From assembly GCA_030609785.1 (NCBI GenBank), contig JAUWTC010000008.1, positions 1 through 16,325 of the forward strand: a DNA stretch of 16,325 nucleotides, in the 5' to 3' direction. The DNA is from Holophagae bacterium (GTDB lineage: Bacteria; Acidobacteriota; Thermoanaerobaculia; Thermoanaerobaculales; Sulfomarinibacteraceae). This document shows, piece after piece, positions 1 through 5,883 of this stretch; positions within the stretch are counted from its first letter, which is position 1, and every line of letters starts with the position of its first letter. The translations under genes and the position numbers were made by a program. The notes beneath the pieces are model-generated. The model did not search any database. It saw nothing but the letters and a program-made list of their open reading frames with translations, and was not told where the DNA came from.

Positions 1-83
1 ACAGAAGATTTTCCTGCGCCGGCAGGTCCGTCGATGGCGATAATGGGGGCCGCGTTGGATGGGAGTTTGTCGGAGAGGTTCAT
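1..83 (-). CDS. cmk: Cytidylate kinase, N-terminal fragment (cut by window edge)
   Basis: Reading the minus strand from an ATG at 81-83 gives 27 codons that run off the left edge. They contain APIIAIDGPAGAGKSSV, a P-loop (Walker A, GxxGxGKS) preceded by the IAIDGPAGAGKS stretch typical of bacterial CMP/dCMP kinases. The enzyme phosphorylates CMP and dCMP to the diphosphates with ATP in the cytoplasm. Only the nucleotide-binding start is visible, so the NMP-binding and lid parts cannot be checked. The ATG has no good Shine-Dalgarno sequence. An in-frame GTG lies 12 codons upstream (around 117-119) but would put extra residues before the conserved start, so ATG is preferred. Another P-loop kinase is possible, but the IDGPAGAGKSS wording is very characteristic of Cmk. 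Confidence 0.85.
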   Translation of the reverse strand, partial: MNLSDKLPSNAAPIIAIDGPAGAGKSS

Positions 84-205
84 CAATTCGGTCCGGAAAC
101 CGGAAGTAGCCGGAGGCACAGTGTAACCCCGATCGGAGTTCCTGTGAAGGCCGGAAATCACTCATTCTCAATAATCCTCGGAATGGCGAGGCCTTCGCAG
201 GTCTC
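84..205. other. Intergenic stretch without recognised features
   Basis: This is the 5' side of cmk. It holds only a small TCCGG/CCGGA hairpin (92-104) and no convincing promoter, RNA or ORF. Together with the heptamer tract and palindrome that follow it forms a 422-base gap without a gene between cmk and the radical SAM gene. Confidence 0.5.
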
Positions 206-282
206 AGGGGACAGGGAGTAGGGATTTAGGGATTAGGGATTAGGGGATAGGGATTGGGGATTAGGGATTAGGGGTCAGGGGA
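206..282 (+). repeat. Degenerate G-rich heptamer tract (ATTAGGG-like)
   Basis: Eleven runs of three or four G sit in about 75 bases (207-210, 214-216, 221-223, 229-231, 236-238, 243-246, 250-252, 256-259, 264-266, 271-274, 278-281). They are separated by short A/T-rich spacers, most often ATTA, so the basic unit is close to GGGATTA. A CAGGGGACA-like motif occurs at both ends (205-213 and 276-284). The tract resembles the intergenic short tandem heptamers known from heterocystous cyanobacteria and could fold as a G-quadruplex. It codes for nothing recognisable. Confidence 0.85.
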
Positions 283-337
283 CACGGCGAATGGAATCCA
301 GTATCCAGTTTCAATTTCCTGCCGCCGGGTTAGTCTG

Positions 338-497
338 GTGTAGTGCGTCTGAAATTCGTTCCATCGGCTGGCGAGTCATCCGCACCTCTGGCGAGGCGCG
401 ACGACGCAGTCGTAGTCTGCCTACTTCAAGGAGGCGCAACGAAGCCAGCGGTGTGGAGGGCCGTCAGGAGATGGTAGGAATCTCGGACGCACTACAC
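338..497. repeat. 160-bp imperfect palindrome with 12-bp terminal inverted repeats (MITE/REP-like)
   Basis: The ends are exact inverted copies: GTGTAGTGCGTC at 338-349 and its complement at 486-497. Inward, the two arms keep pairing (27 of the first 33 positions by my count). After one single-base offset both arms share a TCC(G/A)CACC(T/G)CTGGC block. The middle also contains GGCGAGGCGCGACGACG and GAGGCGCAACGAAGCCAG. No transposase is encoded, and a 69-codon open frame across it looks like nothing known. Such elements are usually non-autonomous mobile repeats or REP/BIME-like units that occur in many genomic copies. Only one copy lies in this window, so mobility is inferred. Target-site duplications are not evident. 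Confidence 0.75.
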
Positions 498-505
498 TAA
501 CCATT

Positions 506-2101
506 ATGACCTCGAGTCCCCAACGCCTCCTCGAAGATGAGCGACACCTCGTCGAGATCTCACCTCACGGCCGGATACGCGTTGCCGTCGGTTATCCCAA
601 TACCTATCGGGTGGCCTTGAGTTCGTTGTCCCACCAGTGGATCACCAGGCTAACCGCCAGGGTTGGGGATGTCGGAGTTGAACGCTTTTACCTTGACGTG
701 AACCCGAGCGGCCGGACCTTCGACCACTTCTCGCCACTCGGCGACATGGACGTTCTGGCTCTTACATGCTCTTTCGAATTGGACGCGGTTCACCTTCTGT
801 CCATTCTCGACAACGCCGGCATTCCCCGCCGCTCGGCCGAACGATCCACCCGTGACCCGCTGATCGTCGTCGGAGGCGCGGTCGCTTCGATCAATCCCCT
901 ACCCCTGTCACCGGCCGTCGATGTCTTCTGTCTCGGCGCCGGTGAAATTCTGCTGCCCGAACTCCTTGGGGCCGTCAGGGACACACCCAACCGGAGCCGA
1001 TTGCTGGAGGAACTGGCGGACAAGGACGGGTTCTTCGTCCCGCGCCACCATTTGGACGGCCAGGGCCGACCTTCAGGCAGGCAGCGGAGACTGGAGAAAC
1101 GGGATCGCCACATGGCGGAAGCTGATGATGTTCCCGCATCCCACATCATCACCCCACACACGGAGTACGGCAATCGAGGCCTGATCGAGATGTCCCGGGG
1201 CTGTCCGGAGAAATGCCGTTACTGTTGGGTCAGTTTCAACTACGGGCGCCTTCGATCCTATTCGGCAGATCACATCATGGCCAGGGTCGATCAACTGTCC
1301 TGTGCGACTCGCAGAATTGGCTTCATCGCGACTGCGGTCGGTGACCATCCCGATCTCGGTCACATCCTCCGGCAATGCCGGGACCGCGATCTCAATGTCG
1401 CCCTTTCGTCGCTCCGCATTCCGGCGATGGTGCCTGAGGTGTTGACCCCGCTCGCGGAATCGGGCGCCAAGTCGGTCACCATCGCACCGGAGACCGGTTC
1501 CGAAACTCTGCGAAAGCGATTGAACAAACCAATTTCCAACAGTCGAATACTCGAAGCGGCCGAAACGGCCCAGTGCTGCGGCATCGAAAACCTCAAGATG
1601 TATTTCATCCTGGGTCTACCCGGCGAGAGTGACGACGACATTCTCAGCATCGCATCCCTCCTGCGTTCTACCCATGAAATCATGCTGCGCCACGGGCGAC
1701 CAAAGGGGAGGGTCGGCCACCTCCATGCAGGTGCTTCCATCCTGGTCCCAAAGCCCTACACCCCCTATCAGGGCGCCTCGATGATCGACGCTCGCGAGGC
1801 CCGTCGCCGAATTAAGCTCCTGCGAAAGGCCCTCACCGGCCTGTCCAACTTCAAAATTGATTTTCCGTCACACCGTGAGGCCCAATGGCAGGCATTCTTG
1901 AGCCGGGGTTCGACCGGCGCCTATGCAGCCCTCGAGGACAAAGCCGCAGGGTCGACCGTTTCGCAGATCCTCACCGATCACCGGAACGCTGTCGAGGCCG
2001 CAACGACGAACCCTGACCTCGACGACCAACCGTGGTCGTTCATCAGTTCGGCCCCGGTTCCCAAGAATTCCTCTAATCGACGACCGGGAGAGGGTTCATA
2101 G
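506..2101 (+). CDS. B12-binding-domain-type radical SAM protein
   Basis: The protein has 531 residues. The radical SAM 4Fe-4S motif CPEKCRYC is at residues 233-240 (C233, C237, C240), after EMSRG, as in the Elp3/MiaB/NifB-like superfamily. Further marks are TIAPETGSETLRKRLNKP (a TIM-barrel strand-helix common in this group) and MYFILGLPGE. The N-terminal about 200 residues (VGYPNTYRVALSSL, SGRTFDHFSPL, IVVGGAVASINPLPL, FCLGAGEILLPEL) match the family in which a degenerate B12-binding-like Rossmann domain precedes the SAM barrel. SAM would be cleaved to a 5'-deoxyadenosyl radical; the substrate is unknown. The ATG has no clear ribosome site and lies 8 bases after the upstream palindrome, but the conserved YPNTYRV block starts only about 30 residues in, so a much later start is unlikely. 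The gene stands alone, with cmk divergent. Confidence 0.88.
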   Translation: MTSSPQRLLEDERHLVEISPHGRIRVAVGYPNTYRVALSSLSHQWITRLTARVGDVGVERFYLDVNPSGRTFDHFSPLGDMDVLALTCSFELDAVHLLSILDNAGIPRRSAERSTRDPLIVVGGAVASINPLPLSPAVDVFCLGAGEILLPELLGAVRDTPNRSRLLEELADKDGFFVPRHHLDGQGRPSGRQRRLEKRDRHMAEADDVPASHIITPHTEYGNRGLIEMSRGCPEKCRYCWVSFNYGRLRSYSADHIMARVDQLSCATRRIGFIATAVGDHPDLGHILRQCRDRDLNVALSSLRIPAMVPEVLTPLAESGAKSVTIAPETGSETLRKRLNKPISNSRILEAAETAQCCGIENLKMYFILGLPGESDDDILSIASLLRSTHEIMLRHGRPKGRVGHLHAGASILVPKPYTPYQGASMIDAREARRRIKLLRKALTGLSNFKIDFPSHREAQWQAFLSRGSTGAYAALEDKAAGSTVSQILTDHRNAVEAATTNPDLDDQPWSFISSAPVPKNSSNRRPGEGS

Positions 2102-2109
2102 CCCTTAGC

Positions 2110-2283
2110 CTGACCTTCTCGCCGGTTTTCGTTGCGAGGTGCGGAAGACATGGTGAGATTCAGCGTTTTCGCAGATTGAACGAGTGAGGCGTACCAGGCG
2201 GTACGTTGATTGAGAGAAATCAAGAAAACGCCGAAGACCGCTGCGTATTTCGCGCCGCAGCAGATCACTGGTGAGAAGGTCGG
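2110..2283. repeat. 174-bp imperfect palindromic element between convergent genes
   Basis: The outer ends CTGACCTTCTCGCC (2110-2123) and the complement of 2270-2283 agree at 12 of 14 positions. An inner CAGCGTTTTC (2161-2170) is mirrored by the complement of 2223-2232 (one mismatch). The centre is an exact CGTACC/GGTACG hairpin with a 4-base loop (2190-2205). The arms diverge in between, with small offsets. The element starts 8 bases after the radical SAM stop codon and ends within 2 bases of the stop of the convergent membrane protein gene. It could act as a bidirectional terminator as well as being a dispersed repeat. It is not related in sequence to the palindrome at 338-497. Confidence 0.7.
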
Positions 2284-2284
2284 G

Positions 2285-4111
2285 TTAGAAACTCTCCAGG
2301 GCGGAATTGTCATCGGCCAGAGAGTAGAGGGCGAATTTCCCAGATTTCGAAATCCTCCAAGGTCGAGTTTGGAGGAGGGCTCCGTAAAGTGGGCTCTGGG
2401 CCTTGAGGTGATCCAGATTCACGACGAGACTCACCATCACCCACCGAATATTGTGCTCTCTCAAGGTGTGGGCTATCTCATCCGCTGATCGGCCCCGATC
2501 GAAGATTGGTGCAGCATCCGGACTCCAGACAGGAACGACTTCGATCCCACGAGGTCTCATCGCAACCCAGGCCCCTGCCCAATCCGAGAGACAGCGGGAT
2601 CCCGGGGGAATCCCCTCGAAGAGCGGAGGAACCCAGGCATTGGGAGCCTGGGGAGCGAAACCCTCTCGGTACCACTGCTTCGATTGAACTGTTTCCAGAT
2701 GTCCCGGAACAATGATCTCCTGGAGGAGCGCGGTGACCGAAATCAATCCGACGACAAGGATGATTGTGCTGCGAATCAGCCAGTCCCGACTCTGGAGTTT
2801 CGATAGAAAAGCGCCTGAGGCAACGGAGAGCAATACAAAGACAGGACTGAGAACTCGGGTCGAATAAAAGAGGCCACCTGCGGTATGGGATACCGAGGCC
2901 AACCAGGCGAGGCCGCAGACCACCAACGAGATGTGAAGCCAATAATGTCGCCGTAACACCCAGAGGCCAAGGATGCCGGAAGGAACAACAAGGAGTGACT
3001 TCGACATCACGAGAAAACTGAGAAAATCAAGCTTTTGGAGAGGTTCGACCGTGAGAGAGAATACCGACTCGTAGTGCCTCAGCAGCGCACAATGAACAGC
3101 ATTGACCTGGAAAAGACGGCCCACGGGATTACTGTAAAAAGGGTTCCCGCTGAGAATCCATGTGCGGAGATACCAGGGTACGGCGAGAGCCGTTACCAAG
3201 GCCACGTAGAGCAATATATGACGGCGCTTGATGTTCTTGAAATGCGCCGCAGCCAGCCCGCAGAACAGGAATGCCCAACCATACTCCCGAGACAATACGC
3301 CAAGGGCTGTGGCGAACGCCGCAACCACCATCGCCCCCCGCTGGTCACCCTCGTCAGCGGTCAATATGAAGTACAGGGTTGCGCCAACCGATAACGCGGT
3401 CAGCCCGGTTTCTTGTCCCATGAGAACCGACCAAAAGAAAATCACGGAGGTGCTGAGCGTTGCTACCGCAAAGAAAGCAGAGGTTCGGCCCGCGAGTTTC
3501 TCGGCAAGGCGAAAACAGAAGAACAGGATCAGGAGAAACTGGAGAATAGTGAAAACTGCCGTCCAAGAGAAACGGACTTCTCCGAGGGAGGCATAGAGCC
3601 AAAAATATGAGAACTGACACATTGGCGGGATCGCATCCACATAAAAATAGTGAACAAAATCTGCAGAGCTGAGGGGCGGATAGAAGCTGAAGGTCCCAGT
3701 ACTGAAGATCTCCTCGCCCAACCAACTCCATCGGAACGTGGTGTCATAGCCGCTCAGGGGCTGAAGGACTGCCCTGAATGCAAGAATGACTGTTGAAAGA
3801 AACACCGGAATGGAAAGAAAAACCTCAAGAGGACTGGAAGGCGCCATGGAGAGTGTCGGTACCTTGAATCGAATGCTCTTGGCACCGTAGAAGAAAGCAA
3901 AAAGGCTGAGAATGCCGAGTGCTGAAAATACTGTCCAGAAGGACAAAGCTCGTCCCGTAATTTGGAGGAAGAGCAGCACCTCAAAAAGCAGCACGGATGA
4001 AATGATGAAAGCTGCGGCGCCTTTTGCACGGCTTTGCAAACGCATGGCTATAGCAGCTCCAGGGAGAACAAATGCCATGCTCAAGCTAATGAAGAGGAGA
4101 ATCAGATTCAT
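2285..4111 (-). CDS. GT-C type polytopic membrane glycosyltransferase-like protein
   Basis: The protein has 608 residues with roughly ten or more hydrophobic segments (for example residues 1-22, 31-52, 60-76, 97-115 and several between 185 and 460), followed by a C-terminal soluble part of about 130 residues. The topology and the acidic first large loop (LSGYDTTFRWSW, D123) fit GT-C glycosyltransferases of the ArnT/PMT/GT39-like group, which transfer sugars from polyprenyl-phosphate donors on the outer face of the inner membrane. The tail wording LREHNIRWVMV is common at the end of such proteins. There is no signature strong enough to name substrate or family. The stretch is more AT-rich than its neighbours (for instance 21 G/C of 60 at 3601-3660). 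It is a single gene, separated from the upstream minus-strand gene by an intrinsic terminator. The start is the only ATG placing the first helix at the N-terminus. Confidence 0.7.
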   Translation of the reverse strand: MNLILLFISLSMAFVLPGAAIAMRLQSRAKGAAAFIISSVLLFEVLLFLQITGRALSFWTVFSALGILSLFAFFYGAKSIRFKVPTLSMAPSSPLEVFLSIPVFLSTVILAFRAVLQPLSGYDTTFRWSWLGEEIFSTGTFSFYPPLSSADFVHYFYVDAIPPMCQFSYFWLYASLGEVRFSWTAVFTILQFLLILFFCFRLAEKLAGRTSAFFAVATLSTSVIFFWSVLMGQETGLTALSVGATLYFILTADEGDQRGAMVVAAFATALGVLSREYGWAFLFCGLAAAHFKNIKRRHILLYVALVTALAVPWYLRTWILSGNPFYSNPVGRLFQVNAVHCALLRHYESVFSLTVEPLQKLDFLSFLVMSKSLLVVPSGILGLWVLRRHYWLHISLVVCGLAWLASVSHTAGGLFYSTRVLSPVFVLLSVASGAFLSKLQSRDWLIRSTIILVVGLISVTALLQEIIVPGHLETVQSKQWYREGFAPQAPNAWVPPLFEGIPPGSRCLSDWAGAWVAMRPRGIEVVPVWSPDAAPIFDRGRSADEIAHTLREHNIRWVMVSLVVNLDHLKAQSPLYGALLQTRPWRISKSGKFALYSLADDNSALESF

Positions 4112-4232
4112 AGAAAAAGGCTCTCACCCCAGCATTCCGCCATTACCCTGTGCTGTTCCCTGGAAGTTTCCTGTCCAGGAATTCTGCATTGAGTCATTCA
4201 TCGAGAACATCATACGCCAGCATGAACTGACG

Positions 4233-4264
4233 AAAAACGACCCGGCGTTCAAGCCGGGTCGTTT
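4233..4264 (-). terminator. Intrinsic terminator of the vWA-TSP3-OmpA gene
   Basis: A perfect 12-bp stem (AAACGACCCGGC at 4235-4246 against GCCGGGTCGTTT at 4253-4264) with a 6-base loop is followed, on the minus strand, by a T5 run (4233-4237, overlapping the base of the stem). It starts 20 bases after the stop codon of the gene ending at 4284. Transcripts from that gene should stop here, so the membrane protein gene further on needs its own promoter. Confidence 0.9.
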
Positions 4265-4283
4265 AATCAATCTGAAGAAGCGT

Positions 4284-5711
4284 CTAGCGCTCCGATGGTT
4301 TGAAATCGACCCGACGGTTCTTGGCCCTTCCATCGGCCGTGTCGTTGGGGGCAAGCGAATCCGACGATCCGTAGCCCTTGGCCGTCATGCGATCGGCTCC
4401 AACGCCCTCACCGGCAAGAAACGCCTTGACGGAATCTGCCCGGCGTTGGGAAAGCGTGTCGTTCCACGCCGCCGTTCCGGTGGAATCCGTGTGCCCCTGG
4501 ATTTCAACGACGTATTGCTGGTTCTTCACGAGGAACGCAGCAATCTTGCTGAGAATGTCTTTGGCCTCAGTCTTGATCGTGTGTTTGTTGGTGTCGAAGA
4601 GAACGTGACCCCGAACCACCCACTCGTCTCCGATGATCTCGATGCCTTCCGGAGGGCAGCCAACCTTGTCGACCGGAACGCCCTTGGGCGTGCCGGGGCA
4701 CTTGTCGAGATAGTCCGGAACGCCGTCACCATCGGAGTCGATCGGGCAACCCTTGGCATCGACCTTGACACCGGCCGGCGTGCCCGGGCACTTGTCGAGG
4801 TAATCCGGAACACCGTCACCGTCACTGTCGATCGGGCAACCCTTGGCATCGACCTTGACGCCCGCCGGAGTTCCCGGGCACTTGTCGAGGTAATCCGGAA
4901 CACCGTCACCGTCTGTATCCAAAGGACAACCAACTGTATCGACTTCGACGCCCTTCGGGGTGTTGGGACATTTGTCGAGGTGGTTGGCAACGCCATCACC
5001 ATCATCATCGGGATAGAGGAATACGTCAGTAACGAACTGACCCATGGCCTCGGCGGTGTTCAATTCTTCGGCGCCTTTGAGATATCCGTCTCCACCGGCG
5101 GACACAACTTCCTTCAGAAGGGCTCGTCCCTTCTTGTCGTTCCCGACCAATACGGCATAGATATCGAAATCATCCCCAAAGGCATTCTTGAGGGCCCGCG
5201 CCGCTTCGACCTCGTCGTCACCCATGTGGCGTCCGTCACTGACGATTACCAGGGCTGTCGGGGCGCCTTTGTTCCCGAGGTCACTACCGGCTGCAGCCAA
5301 GGCAAGATCAAGCCGGCTGTATCCCGACGGGCAGTGATAGTCAGCAAGAGCATCGGCCATCGCCGCAGTGGTGTAGCTGCCGACGTCTGCGATGGAAACC
5401 GTCTTGCCCTTCATGTCGCAGGCGCCTTTCCCGAAGGACCGCAGGCCACCCACAAAACCGATCTCGGGAATGGTCTGATTCAGAGCCCGGAGGAATTCGT
5501 CGGAGGTGCCGATCTTGGTCCGGTGCTGCCATCGATCGGCCATGGACAAGGAACCGTCCCCGACCAATACAAATTGATCGACCTTTCGGACATACTTGTC
5601 GGCATCAAGCGAGGCAGCCTCAAAATTGATCGGTTGATGGGATGAGGCACACGCTTGGGTCATAACGACCAGACCCACGATCAGCGCCATATACATTAGA
5701 GACTTTTTCAT
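4284..5711 (-). CDS. Envelope protein: von Willebrand A domain, four TSP3 calcium repeats, OmpA C-terminal domain
   Basis: The protein has 475 residues. The order is: a signal peptide (MKKSLMYMALIVGLVVMTQAC); a vWA-like domain at about 40-230 with a MIDAS-type DGSLS (D52, S54, S56) and VIVSDGRHMG; four 30-residue thrombospondin type 3 repeats (about 235-354, pattern DxDGDGVPDYLDKCPGTP) with Asp-rich calcium-binding loops; and an OmpA/Pal-like peptidoglycan-binding domain (VLFDTNKHTI, EIQGHTDSTG, LSQRRADSVKAFL, NRRVDF). It probably anchors to the outer membrane or periplasm and grips peptidoglycan. The TQAC box is a poor lipobox, and an Ala-Cys-Ala cut by signal peptidase I is equally possible. 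I chose ATG 5711 rather than the GTG one codon earlier because AAGGTGG (5716-5722) sits at the right distance. The gene is monocistronic: a terminator follows and mscS is divergent. Confidence 0.9.
   Translation of the reverse strand: MKKSLMYMALIVGLVVMTQACASSHQPINFEAASLDADKYVRKVDQFVLVGDGSLSMADRWQHRTKIGTSDEFLRALNQTIPEIGFVGGLRSFGKGACDMKGKTVSIADVGSYTTAAMADALADYHCPSGYSRLDLALAAAGSDLGNKGAPTALVIVSDGRHMGDDEVEAARALKNAFGDDFDIYAVLVGNDKKGRALLKEVVSAGGDGYLKGAEELNTAEAMGQFVTDVFLYPDDDGDGVANHLDKCPNTPKGVEVDTVGCPLDTDGDGVPDYLDKCPGTPAGVKVDAKGCPIDSDGDGVPDYLDKCPGTPAGVKVDAKGCPIDSDGDGVPDYLDKCPGTPKGVPVDKVGCPPEGIEIIGDEWVVRGHVLFDTNKHTIKTEAKDILSKIAAFLVKNQQYVVEIQGHTDSTGTAAWNDTLSQRRADSVKAFLAGEGVGADRMTAKGYGSSDSLAPNDTADGRAKNRRVDFKPSER
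4650..5009 (-). repeat. Four in-frame 90-bp repeats encoding TSP3 units
   Basis: Within the OmpA-like gene, four tandem 90-bp units encode 30-residue TSP3 repeats. The two central units are nearly identical in protein (both read GVPDYLDKCPGTPAGVKVDA) and in DNA, while the outer two have diverged. This suggests recent internal duplication or homogenisation. Confidence 0.88.
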
Positions 5712-5883
5712 CACTCCACCTTTCCTTTCAAAACGGCAGCCAAGAACCAGAAGTCCTCAATACCCCTCGAGGAATCCAAGGACCAGATCATGGGGAGCTG
5801 CCTTTCGGGAAATTCTGCCATAACCCGCCTGAAACCTCAACATCTTGATCTTCGACCGGAGGCGTTCGGAGTATCATGTTCGA
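5712..5883. other. Divergent intergenic region between the OmpA-like gene and mscS
   Basis: Promoters for both divergent genes should lie in these about 170 bases. I see a short CCTCGAGG palindrome (around 5764-5773) but no -35/-10 pair I would defend. Confidence 0.4.
5716..5722 (-). promoter_or_regulatory. Shine-Dalgarno site that selects ATG 5711
   Basis: The minus-strand AAGGTGG ends 4 bases before ATG 5709-5711, with its AAGG core 7 bases away. It crowds the alternative GTG at 5712-5714, so the ATG is the more likely start of the OmpA-like gene. Confidence 0.6.

Noticed and set aside
206..282. Heptamer tract as a CRISPR array
   Set aside because: Units are about 7 bases without spacers of 30-40 bases, and no cas genes are present.
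291..500. 69-codon plus-strand open frame before the radical SAM gene
   Set aside because: It lies almost wholly inside the palindromic element and its protein is Arg/Ser-rich without known features.
3912..5645. 577-codon plus-strand open frame opposite the vWA-TSP3-OmpA gene
   Set aside because: It is antisense to a clearly recognised gene, crosses its terminator and the start of the next gene, and its repeated segments are just the mirror of the TSP3 repeats.
5845..5883. TTG start for MscS 13 codons upstream
   Set aside because: It would add a charged stretch before a good signal peptide; ATG 5884 gives a normal exported N-terminus.
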